From Prevotella sp. UBA4330 (GTDB taxonomy: Bacteria; Bacteroidota; Bacteroidia; Bacteroidales; Bacteroidaceae): 64,000 nucleotides of DNA. A model generated the notes under the pieces. That model was not told the DNA's origin and did not search any database. It saw nothing but the letters and a program-made list of their open reading frames with translations. The stretch is taken from assembly GCA_002394385.1 (NCBI GenBank), contig DGTS01000040.1:14301-78300 (forward strand), read 5' to 3'. Both the position numbers and the translations under genes were made by a program. Below, one piece after another: positions 35,889 through 44,030 of the stretch (within the stretch, counting starts at the first letter, position 1; every line of letters begins with the position of its first letter).

Positions 35889-36641
35889 ATGAAAGTAAGG
35901 CAGAGAATTGTGCTCCTAATGCTTTGTCTGGGCATGGCGGCGTCATCCTATGCACAGGTGGGAGAGCATCGCAATGACCTCAGCGTTGGCTTCAATGCTG
36001 GTTATGTATTCAGCAATGTCTCGTTCCAGCCGAAGGTGGGCCAGACAATGCATGGCGGCATAACGGGAGGATTCACGTTTAAGTATATCTGTGAGAAGTA
36101 TTTCAAGACAATATGCGCCATCCAGGCAGAAGTCAACTATGCAAGCATCGGATGGAAAGAGGAAATACTTAATATCCATGACGAGCCTGTTATTAATACT
36201 GTAACGGGCCTGCCCGAGGAATATCAACGTACGACAAACTACATTCAGGTCCCTATCTTCGCCCATCTCGGATGGGGAAAGGAGCAGAATGGACTGCAGT
36301 TCTTCTTTCAGGCCGGTCCGCAGTTTGGCTATTTCCTTAGCGAAAGCACCAAGACCAACTTCACAGTCGAGGAGCGAAACGTCGAAGAACGTGTAAACAA
36401 CAACGTGGCACAAGACACCATGGCCGTTGAGCATAAGTTCGACTACGGCATTGCAGCGGGTGTCGGCATGGAGTACAGTCATCCCAAGATAGGCAGGATG
36501 ATGTTTGAGGCTCGCTATTACTATGGATTAGGCAATATCTACGGCGACTCCAAGCGCGACTATTTCGGCAGAAGCAACTTCGGCAATATCGTTGTGAAGT
36601 TCACTTATCTCTTCGACTTGATAAGAACCAAGCGTAAGTAA
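35889..36641 (+). CDS. PorT-like outer-membrane beta-barrel protein
   Basis: The protein has 250 residues with a signal peptide ending at SYAQ. It shows alternating beta strands and a porin_2/PorT-type layout (VGFNAGYVFSNVSF, YIQVPIFAHLGWG, FFQAGPQFGYFLS). It ends in an aromatic strand near FTYLFDLI. Members of this broad family are outer-membrane proteins of uncertain role, some tied to type IX secretion. It is in an operon with the LysM gene upstream and probably the POT gene 21 bases downstream. Confidence 0.85.
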   Translation: MKVRQRIVLLMLCLGMAASSYAQVGEHRNDLSVGFNAGYVFSNVSFQPKVGQTMHGGITGGFTFKYICEKYFKTICAIQAEVNYASIGWKEEILNIHDEPVINTVTGLPEEYQRTTNYIQVPIFAHLGWGKEQNGLQFFFQAGPQFGYFLSESTKTNFTVEERNVEERVNNNVAQDTMAVEHKFDYGIAAGVGMEYSHPKIGRMMFEARYYYGLGNIYGDSKRDYFGRSNFGNIVVKFTYLFDLIRTKRK

Positions 36642-36662
36642 TTCAATAAAAATAATAGTACT

Positions 36663-38222
36663 ATGTTTAAAAACCATCCTAAAGGGCTGCTCCAGGCAGC
36701 ATTGAGTAACATGGGAGAGCGTTTCGGCTACTACATCATGAATGCGGTGCTCGTGCTTTTCCTTTGTTCTAAGTTCGGACTCTCTGACGAGACAAGTGGA
36801 TTAATTGCGGCTTTCTTCCTCGCTGCTATTTATGTGTTAAGTCTTGTAGGCGGTATCATCGCCGACCGCACGCGCAATTACAAGTCAACAATAGAGTGGG
36901 GACTTGTGATTATGGCTATCGGCTATGTAATACTTGCCATTCCAATACTTGCTACGCCAGACAACAGTTCGTGGCTTCTTACCCTAACGATTTTCGCGTT
37001 GACTCTTATTGCTTGCGGTAACGGTCTTTTCAAAGGCAACTTGCAGGCAATCGTAGGTCAGATGTACGATGACTTTGAAGCAGATGCTGCAAAGCAAGGT
37101 CCGGAGAGACTAAAGTGGGCACAGGGACAGCGTGATGCTGGTTTCCAGATTTTCTATGTGTTCATTAACATTGGTGCTCTTGCCGCTCCTTTTATTGCTC
37201 CTTTGCTCAGAAGTTGGTGGCTGAAGAGCAACGGTTTCACCTATAATTCCGACCTTCCAAAACTCTGTCACGAATATATTAACAAAGGCGGGAACCTCGC
37301 TGCCGACCAGATGCAGAACCTGACAGAACTTGTAGATAAGGTTGGAGGCAGTACTGCCGATCTTTCTGCTTTCTGTACGCAGTACCTCGACATATTTAAT
37401 ACCGGTATCCACTATTCTTTCATCGCATCAGTTGTAATGATGATTGTCTCGCTCATCATTTTCATCACATCTAAGAAGATGTTCCCGACACCAGGAAAGA
37501 AAGAGGCTGCTGTCAGCGTTGAATATACCGAAGAGGAGAAGAAACAACAGGCAACCGAGATACGCCAGCGTCTTTACGCGCTCTTTGCTGTTCTTGGCAT
37601 CGCCGTGTTCTTCTGGTTCTCATTCCATCAGAACGGTCAGTCGTTGTCGTTCTTCGCTCGTGACTTCGTGCGTACAGATACCATTGCCCCAGAGATATGG
37701 CAAGCGGTGAACCCGTTCTTTGTCATTTCTCTGACTCCAATAATAATGTGGATTTTCAGTTCGCTTACAGTTCGCGGTCGCGCTATAAGCACACCACGCA
37801 AGATTGCATATGGTATGGGCATCGCTGGTATAGCATATCTGTTCCTTATGATATACTCTATGTCTCAGAATTATCCTTCGGCAGAGACATTCACAGCTAT
37901 GGGCGACGCTTCAAAGGCTGCGTTGAAAGCAGGTCCTTGGGTGTTGATTCTCACTTATTTCTTCCTTACAGTTGCCGAGCTGTTCATCTCTCCGCTCGGA
38001 CTATCGTTCGTATCGAAGGTAGCACCTAAGCATCTGCAGGGATTGTGCCAGGGCTTGTGGCTCGGAGCGACAGCTGTAGGAAACCTTCTGCTTTGGATTG
38101 GTCCGTTGATGTATAACAAGTGGCCCATCTGGATCTGCTGGGCAGTCTTCCTTGCCGTATGTCTCATCTCGATGGGCGTGATGTTCGGTATGGTGAAGTG
38201 GCTCGAAAGGGTGACTAAGTAG
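36663..38222 (+). CDS. POT-family peptide MFS transporter
   Basis: This 519-residue proton-dependent oligopeptide transporter has about 12-14 transmembrane helices. The N-terminal family motif is usually ExxERFxYY but reads NMGERFGYY here, so the first Glu is Asn. The second Glu and Arg are kept. The region DAGFQIFYVFINIGALAAPF matches the second POT signature. It should import di- or tripeptides at the inner membrane. A terminator follows. Confidence 0.93.
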   Translation: MFKNHPKGLLQAALSNMGERFGYYIMNAVLVLFLCSKFGLSDETSGLIAAFFLAAIYVLSLVGGIIADRTRNYKSTIEWGLVIMAIGYVILAIPILATPDNSSWLLTLTIFALTLIACGNGLFKGNLQAIVGQMYDDFEADAAKQGPERLKWAQGQRDAGFQIFYVFINIGALAAPFIAPLLRSWWLKSNGFTYNSDLPKLCHEYINKGGNLAADQMQNLTELVDKVGGSTADLSAFCTQYLDIFNTGIHYSFIASVVMMIVSLIIFITSKKMFPTPGKKEAAVSVEYTEEEKKQQATEIRQRLYALFAVLGIAVFFWFSFHQNGQSLSFFARDFVRTDTIAPEIWQAVNPFFVISLTPIIMWIFSSLTVRGRAISTPRKIAYGMGIAGIAYLFLMIYSMSQNYPSAETFTAMGDASKAALKAGPWVLILTYFFLTVAELFISPLGLSFVSKVAPKHLQGLCQGLWLGATAVGNLLLWIGPLMYNKWPIWICWAVFLAVCLISMGVMFGMVKWLERVTK

Positions 38223-38246
38223 TCATCAGACATCAATCATATAAAG

Positions 38247-38315
38247 AGTAAAGGAATTAAGTAAACTGCCTTCTTTTATACATTATTTGGCAACTTGATT
38301 CCTTTACTTTTTTCT
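38247..38315 (+). terminator. Terminator of the POT transporter gene
   Basis: AGTAAAGGAAT pairs with ATTCCTTTACT across a long loop and is followed by TTTTTT, 25 bases after the stop. Confidence 0.75.
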
Positions 38316-38381
38316 TTTTAATCTTACGCAACTTTCGTTAACTCAACGAAACTTGTACTTTGTTAATTCCGATTAAATACT

Positions 38382-38412
38382 TTTGTGCAAACACACTATA
38401 AGATTACCTTTG
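38382..38412 (+). promoter_or_regulatory. Promoter of the small secreted carboxypeptidase-regulatory-like protein
   Basis: TTTG (38382-38385), a 19-nt spacer and TACCTTTG (38405-38412) form a near-ideal Bacteroidetes promoter 28 bases before the start. Confidence 0.8.
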
Positions 38413-38439
38413 CAGCGGTGATTTAACACGTAATCATAG

Positions 38440-38916
38440 ATGCAACGAACCATTTCGCTAATAATCGTAATATTGTCCGCCGTGTACGTCAGTGCACAGC
38501 GCAAAATCGTCGTTGTGGATATGGAAACGCATCTTCCCGTTGCCGACGTCAGTGTCAAGACCGACTCCGCCCGCGCCGTTATGACCGACCATAATGGTGT
38601 TGCAAGCATATCAGAAAGGTTCGATAGCATCAGTTTCAGCCATATGAGGTATCTCTCGGATAAGGTTACATTTGAGGAAATGAAAGACACCATGTATCTC
38701 GTTCCCAAAAACCTTATGCTACCAGATGTAGTTGTCACAGGAGTAAATCCCGACCTCAAGAAGGCAATGAAGAAAAATTACGAGCGCATGTTAGAGCAAC
38801 CCACAGTGAAAGGACTCACCTTCGACTTCGCAAACATAATAGACCGCCGCGGCCGTCGTGACCGTAAACACTACAAGAAGGCAAAAGAGATACTCCGAGA
38901 GTGGGATGCTAAGTGA
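38440..38916 (+). CDS. Small secreted protein with CarboxypepD_reg-like domain
   Basis: The protein has 158 residues with a signal peptide ending near VSAQ. A CarboxypepD_reg-like beta-sandwich follows (RKIVVVDMETHLPVADVSV ... DVVVTG), of the kind found at the N-terminus of TonB-dependent receptors and alone in small secreted proteins. The C-terminus is basic and helical (RRGRRDRKHYKKAKEILREW). The function is unknown. A 41-base perfect palindrome begins at the base after its stop codon. Confidence 0.75.
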   Translation: MQRTISLIIVILSAVYVSAQRKIVVVDMETHLPVADVSVKTDSARAVMTDHNGVASISERFDSISFSHMRYLSDKVTFEEMKDTMYLVPKNLMLPDVVVTGVNPDLKKAMKKNYERMLEQPTVKGLTFDFANIIDRRGRRDRKHYKKAKEILREWDAK

Positions 38917-39002
38917 AGTACGTGGCGTTCGGACTGGCAGTCCGAACGCCACGTACTCTCAGTCCGAACGCTTCGGACTCACAGTCCGAACATCACGTAC
39001 TG
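38917..39002. repeat. Palindromic intergenic repeat, family A, copy 2
   Basis: A perfect 41-base palindrome (38917-38957) has arms that begin AGTACGTGGCGTTCGGACTG, each 20 bp, around a single G. It is followed by AGTCCGAACG-ctt-CGGACT and AGTCCGAAC...CACGTACT to 39001. These modules are shared with copy 1 at 2452-2540. The element sits directly between convergent genes. Confidence 0.92.
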
Positions 39003-39023
39003 AACACTCAAGCCATCTGCCGC

Positions 39024-39935
39024 TTATTCAATGGCGCGCCCCGAAGACTTCCTTCGCTTCTGCTTAATCTTGTCGAAGCCTAAACCGTAAACACCGATAA
39101 CCGCACTTTGCGATACAAAGGCATTGGGGTCTATCTCGTTGATGAGAGAGAAGATGCGGCCCGATTCGCTTTTCTTCGCCAGCACAAAGAGCATCTTAAC
39201 CTCCTGACCAGAATAGAAGCCGCTGCCGTTAATTACAGTACATCCTCGCTGTGCAACCTCGTTAATCTGATGGCCAATCTCTTCATACTTCTTCGAAATG
39301 ATGAAGAACTGTACCGAACGGCGTGAGAGGTTGACCACTTGGTCTATCATAAACGTAGAAATGTAAAGCACCACGTAACCGTAAATCACCTGTTCCCAAC
39401 TGCGGAATACAAGATAGCCTGACGTGATGATGAGAAGGTCGGTAATAAGAAGCGCATGACCCAGTGAGATGTCACGATATTTGTTTATCATCGCCGCAAC
39501 AATGTCTGTGCCGCCAGTGCTGCCGTTGGCATTAAGAGCCATGCCGATGCCTGCTCCCCAGAAACAACCACCGAGCACTGCGGCAAGGAACAACTGGTCG
39601 TGCAACATCTGTACGTTGCTTGCGAGTTTCTGACCGAAATGCATGAAAATGGTTATTACGGCTATGGCATATATCGTCTTGACGCAAAACTTGTAGCCCA
39701 GCACCTTGAGGGCGATGAGCAGCAACACTCCGTTCATCGCGACATACGAATACTCAACAGGTATCCCTGTTCCCCAGAAGATGACAGAGGCAAGACCAGC
39801 CGTGCCGCCTGTGGTTATATGGTTGGGCAACATGAACACAGTCCATCCCACCGTGCATAAGAACAGACCAACAGCAATCATAAGATAGTCGTGCAATTCT
39901 TTCCACATGACTTTCCCGTTAATAGATTTTTCCAT
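39024..39935 (-). CDS. YitT-family membrane protein
   Basis: The protein has 303 residues from the ATG at 39935. It has five or six transmembrane helices of the DUF161 type (about 10-200) and then a cytosolic DUF2179 domain (about 220-290, with GCTVINGSGFYSGQEVKMLFV). The upstream TTG in frame is excluded because the -7 box CAAATTTA (39960-39967, read on the minus strand) lies on it. YitT proteins are integral membrane proteins of unknown function; the DUF2179 part resembles regulatory domains. Confidence 0.9.
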   Translation of the reverse strand: MEKSINGKVMWKELHDYLMIAVGLFLCTVGWTVFMLPNHITTGGTAGLASVIFWGTGIPVEYSYVAMNGVLLLIALKVLGYKFCVKTIYAIAVITIFMHFGQKLASNVQMLHDQLFLAAVLGGCFWGAGIGMALNANGSTGGTDIVAAMINKYRDISLGHALLITDLLIITSGYLVFRSWEQVIYGYVVLYISTFMIDQVVNLSRRSVQFFIISKKYEEIGHQINEVAQRGCTVINGSGFYSGQEVKMLFVLAKKSESGRIFSLINEIDPNAFVSQSAVIGVYGLGFDKIKQKRRKSSGRAIE

Positions 39936-39959
39936 ATAGAGTGTGTAGTTTTTCGGGTG

Positions 39960-39967
39960 CAAATTTA
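39960..39967 (-). promoter_or_regulatory. -7 box of the yitT-family gene
   Basis: TAAATTTG on the minus strand has a TTG about 20 nt upstream as a possible -33. Confidence 0.6.
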
Positions 39968-40030
39968 TGCGATTAATTTTAATCTCGCAAGAAAAACAAT
40001 AACAAATAATGTGTGGTTGGTCATATCTCT

Positions 40031-40094
40031 AAAAAAAACTATTTCACAATCCCGCTCTTTGACGTAATGAGTGAAGACGGAATTGTGAAATAGT
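40031..40094 (-). terminator. Terminator of the MFS transporter gene
   Basis: ACTATTTCACAAT (40038-40050) and its exact complement (40082-40094) form a stem followed by eight T on the minus strand. Confidence 0.88.
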
Positions 40095-40118
40095 GAAGTG
40101 TGTGTAATGCTAAAATGC

Positions 40119-41738
40119 TTACTTGATGTTTGGCTCTTCGAGACCGAGACCTTTCTTCTTGTCGACCACCTTCAGGATAAGGCCGATGACGAGGGCGGCG
40201 ACGCCCAGACCGGCGAACATTACCAGGGGTACGGTATGGTCGAGCTCAGTAGCGGCGGTGCCGGCGGGGTTGGTGGTGTCGAGCATCTTACCATACAGCA
40301 AGGGGAACAGCCACAGACCGATGTTCTGAATCCAGAAAATAAGTGCATAGGCAGAGCCAATCACCTTGGCGTCAACGAGTTTCGGAACGCTTGGCCACAG
40401 TGATGCAGGCACAAGTGAGAACGATGCTCCGAGGATAAGTATGGTGACGTATGCTGTCACTATACCGCCGATGTTGTTGCCTCTGAATGCGGGCAGAACG
40501 AAAGCAAATGTCAGGTGGCATGCAATGAGTAGCAGCGAGCCGAGCACTAACATTGATGCTGCCTTGCCCTTGTGGTCAACATAACTGCCAAGAATTGGGG
40601 TGATGAGCACGGCAAGCAATGGGAATACCGCGAAGATGCTCTCTGCCGACTGGCGCATGTAACCCATGTAGCAGTATGTGATTAGTGAAGCAATGGAGAT
40701 TCCAAGCAGAGTGTATTTCATGCCTTTGTTCTTCTGGAAGTTGCTTGCGAAACCTGCTGCTGCCACAACGAGCATTATTACATATTGTATAATGGTGACA
40801 GAGTTGCCTGCCCAGAAAGAGTCGGCAGCGGGCTTGGTAAAGTCAATGTTGCACTGAAGCATGTTGACAGCATACTTCTGGAATGGGAAAATGGCTGAAT
40901 AGTAAAGCACGCACAGAAGTGCCACAATCCAGAAACCGCTGTCGGTGAGAATCTTTCCAAGGTCTGAAATCTTGAATGGGTCGTCTTTCTCTTCTGCCTC
41001 GCCTGTCTGTGCGTCAAGTTTCTTGTCCATGAAGAAATATACGATGGTCATTATCAGAGCAATGCACATCAGAACAACGCCGAAGGCAACCGAACGTGAC
41101 ACGCTGATAACACCGCCAAGACGAGCGAAATAGGGCGAGAAAATCATACAGGTGGCAACACCAAGACGGGCAAGAGCCATCTCTGAACCCATGGCAAGTG
41201 CCATCTCGCGACCCTTGAACCACTTAACGATTCCGCGACTTACCGTGATGCCTGCCATCTCGCAGCCACAACCGAATATCATGAAACCGCATGCGGCGAA
41301 CTTGGCAGATGCTGGCATTCCGTCGTAGAACGGACTAACGCCCAGTTCATCGAACAAAGGAATGTAGTTAAGGTTGTTTGTGAACCATGTCTCAAGACCG
41401 CTTCCCGCGAAAGAATCGCTTACGGCGTACCACTTAATGATGGCTCCAATGAGCATTACTGCTGCCGAAAGAACTGCCGTGAAGCGTACTCCCATCTTGT
41501 CAAGAATGATACCTGCGAAGATGAGGAAGAAGGCGAAGACATTGAGGAATACCTCAGAGCCCTGCATCGTGCCAAAGGCTAACGAGTCCCAGCCGCGGGT
41601 TTCCTGCATGAGGTCCTTGATGGGGGAGAGAATGTCCATGAAGATGTAACTGCAGAACATTGCCAGTGCCAGCAGCAGGAGGGCAGTCCATCGCATGCCT
41701 GCCGAGTCTCTAAGTGTTTTTTGAATAACTTGTGTCAT
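40119..41738 (-). CDS. MFS transporter (MFSD1-like)
   Basis: The 539-residue product has about 12 transmembrane helices, with the MFS loop motif ILDKMGVRFTAV after helix 2 and KGREMALAMG after helix 4. The overall layout resembles the MFSD1-type branch, whose eukaryotic member carries dipeptides; that link is tentative. It could transport small peptides, which would fit the S9 peptidase gene 79 bases upstream on the same strand. It ends before a strong terminator. Confidence 0.85.
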   Translation of the reverse strand: MTQVIQKTLRDSAGMRWTALLLLALAMFCSYIFMDILSPIKDLMQETRGWDSLAFGTMQGSEVFLNVFAFFLIFAGIILDKMGVRFTAVLSAAVMLIGAIIKWYAVSDSFAGSGLETWFTNNLNYIPLFDELGVSPFYDGMPASAKFAACGFMIFGCGCEMAGITVSRGIVKWFKGREMALAMGSEMALARLGVATCMIFSPYFARLGGVISVSRSVAFGVVLMCIALIMTIVYFFMDKKLDAQTGEAEEKDDPFKISDLGKILTDSGFWIVALLCVLYYSAIFPFQKYAVNMLQCNIDFTKPAADSFWAGNSVTIIQYVIMLVVAAAGFASNFQKNKGMKYTLLGISIASLITYCYMGYMRQSAESIFAVFPLLAVLITPILGSYVDHKGKAASMLVLGSLLLIACHLTFAFVLPAFRGNNIGGIVTAYVTILILGASFSLVPASLWPSVPKLVDAKVIGSAYALIFWIQNIGLWLFPLLYGKMLDTTNPAGTAATELDHTVPLVMFAGLGVAALVIGLILKVVDKKKGLGLEEPNIK

Positions 41739-41768
41739 TGTATTTTTTGATTAATTGTTTTTCTTTGT

Positions 41769-41812
41769 TTCGTTATAACGGCGTTACGTTATTCCGTTAT
41801 AACGACATGTTA
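41769..41812. repeat. Short palindromic repeats between the MFS and S9 peptidase genes
   Basis: Two copies of the palindrome CGTTATAACG (41771-41780 and 41795-41804) are spaced by CGTTACGTTATT-like sequence. They may form a hairpin behind the peptidase gene. Confidence 0.6.
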
Positions 41813-41817
41813 TGGCT

Positions 41818-44019
41818 TTATTTTTTCAGCCATCTGTCAAGCCAGTTGAAGAATGTGCGTTGCCAGAGTATTCCGTTTTGTGGCTTCAGCACCCAGTGGT
41901 TCTCATCGGGGAAGATAAGCAGTTCGGCAGGGATGCCGCGAAGGCGTGCTGCATTGAACGCTCCCATGCCTTGATTATAGTTGATGCGATAATCTTTCTC
42001 GCCGTGGATGCAAAGAATCGGTGTGTCCCATTTGTCAACAAACTTGTGAGGAGAGTTGTCGTAGGTCTTCTTGGCATTTGCTGTCTGGTCTTTGTTCCAG
42101 TATGCATCGTCATATTCCCAGTTGGAGAACCATGCCTCTTCGGTATCTGTGTACATCGACTCAAGATTGAAAGCGCCATCGTGAGCAATGAAACACTTGA
42201 AACGCTTGTCGTGATGACCTGCAAGATAATAAACCGAGAAGCCTCCGAATGACGCGCCGACAGCACCAAGACGGTCTTTGTCAACAAATGGCAGATTGTT
42301 GGCTGCATCGTCGATAGCAGTCAGATAGTCGTCCATGCACTGTCCTGTCCAGTCACCAGATATTTGCTCACACCATTCTCTGCCAAAGCCAGGAAGACCA
42401 TGACGGTTTGGTGCTACGACAACATACCCTTGAGAAGCCATAATCATGAAGTTCCAGCGATAACTCCAGAACTGGCTAACAGGACTTTGCGGTCCACCTT
42501 CGCAGAAAAGCAGAGTGGGATACTTCTTGTTTTCATCAAAGTCGGGCGGCAGTATTACCCAATAGAGCATCTGCTTGCCATCAGTGGTGTTTACCCAGCG
42601 TTGCTGCACTTTTGGCTTGCCGAGTTGTGAAAGGATATGCTCGTTCTCATGAGTAATTTGCTCGACCTTGGTTGAGACCATAGCAAACTTGTTGTCACTT
42701 TTCTTTGCTTTGCCAGGCGTAATAACATATAGGTCTGCTGGAGCAGTGTATGAGTGACGTTCGGCAAGAATCTGCTTGCCGTTGTTCATCATTTGTATGC
42801 TGCCGAAGTCGGCCCAGTCGTCCGAGAGTTGTTTGATTTCTCCCTTCCAGTTGATAGAGTAGAGATTCTCGGTAGCGTGCCATACACCGATGAAATATAT
42901 CATTGCATCCTTGGTGTCGCTCCAGCAGAACTCGTCAACGTTAGAGTCAAACGACTCGGTCATGTATTTCTTGCTTCTTGTCTCAAAGTCATAAACACAG
43001 AGTCTTTGGCGGTCGCTTTCATAACCGTTGCGAGCCATAGACAACCATGCGATATGCTTTCCGCCTGGAGAGAATTGCGGGTTCTGGTCATAACCAGGAT
43101 TGTTCTTCATGTTCTCAGGTGCGTTGACACTCTGATTCTTCATCGTCTTTGTAGCATCTATCTTTGGCTCAACGTAACCTTCGGTCTTACAAAGGTTAGT
43201 AGTCACGCGCGTACCTATATTATATAAATAGATGTCAGTATCGGTGGAAATCATGTATTCAACACCCACTTTCTTTCTGCTTGTATAGGCGATGCACTTA
43301 GAGTCGGGACTCCAGTCAATCTGCTCGATACCTCCGAAAGGCTTAACTGGACACTCAAATGGTTCGTCCTTCATGATGTCGATGCCCTCGGTGATTTTGC
43401 CGTTTGTCACATCTGCGAGGAACGGGTGTGGTATGGTTTCCACATACTCGTCCCAGTGACGATAGTTAAGGTCGGTAACCAAGCGTCCTGTTGCTTTGGG
43501 CAAATCCTCTGGATTTTCTTTGATACTCTCGTGGAAGGGTATTTGTTTCACCAGCACTACATGTTTCCCGTCTGGCGAGAACTTGAAAGCGTCAATACCA
43601 GTAGAGTCGTTGGTCATCTGCTGACGGTCGGTACCGTCGGGCAGCATGCTCCATATTTGTCCTCCTGTAATGAATGCTATACGTTTTCCTCCTTCAATCC
43701 AGGCGGCATCAGTTTCACTTTTGGCTGAAGAGGTAAGCAGTTTCTGTCCTGAACCATCGGCGTTCATAATGTACAACACATGATGGCTCTTGTTCTCCTT
43801 AACGCTATAGTATGCCACGTTATACACTATCTGCTTTCCGTCTGGCGACGAAGCATAACCGCCGATGCGCCCCATTGCCCATAGAGCCTCTGGTGTCATG
43901 CGCTCGTTTGCCAGTTTGATGTTGCTTTTAAGAATCGGTCTTGCCATCTCTTGTTGAGCATTTATAGTTGCTGCACTGGCAATTAGCATTGCGGCAGCCA
44001 AAGTTAGTGCCTTTTTCAT
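41818..44019 (-). CDS. S9-family prolyl-oligopeptidase-type peptidase (DPP-like), exported
   Basis: From ATG 44019 the protein has 733 residues with a signal peptide (MKKALTLAAAMLIASAATINAQ). An N-terminal beta-propeller carries PD40-like repeats (SPDGKQIVYN, FSPDGKHVVLV, SPDSKCIAYTSR). The C-terminal alpha/beta hydrolase has nucleophile motif GASFGG, Asp in GEKDYRI and His in DENHWV, so the triad is intact. It probably removes dipeptides from peptides in the periplasm. The frame is open further upstream, but that would overlap the yidC coding region. It begins 11 bases behind yidC. Confidence 0.92.
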   Translation of the reverse strand: MKKALTLAAAMLIASAATINAQQEMARPILKSNIKLANERMTPEALWAMGRIGGYASSPDGKQIVYNVAYYSVKENKSHHVLYIMNADGSGQKLLTSSAKSETDAAWIEGGKRIAFITGGQIWSMLPDGTDRQQMTNDSTGIDAFKFSPDGKHVVLVKQIPFHESIKENPEDLPKATGRLVTDLNYRHWDEYVETIPHPFLADVTNGKITEGIDIMKDEPFECPVKPFGGIEQIDWSPDSKCIAYTSRKKVGVEYMISTDTDIYLYNIGTRVTTNLCKTEGYVEPKIDATKTMKNQSVNAPENMKNNPGYDQNPQFSPGGKHIAWLSMARNGYESDRQRLCVYDFETRSKKYMTESFDSNVDEFCWSDTKDAMIYFIGVWHATENLYSINWKGEIKQLSDDWADFGSIQMMNNGKQILAERHSYTAPADLYVITPGKAKKSDNKFAMVSTKVEQITHENEHILSQLGKPKVQQRWVNTTDGKQMLYWVILPPDFDENKKYPTLLFCEGGPQSPVSQFWSYRWNFMIMASQGYVVVAPNRHGLPGFGREWCEQISGDWTGQCMDDYLTAIDDAANNLPFVDKDRLGAVGASFGGFSVYYLAGHHDKRFKCFIAHDGAFNLESMYTDTEEAWFSNWEYDDAYWNKDQTANAKKTYDNSPHKFVDKWDTPILCIHGEKDYRINYNQGMGAFNAARLRGIPAELLIFPDENHWVLKPQNGILWQRTFFNWLDRWLKK

Positions 44020-44030
44020 ATTATAGATTT

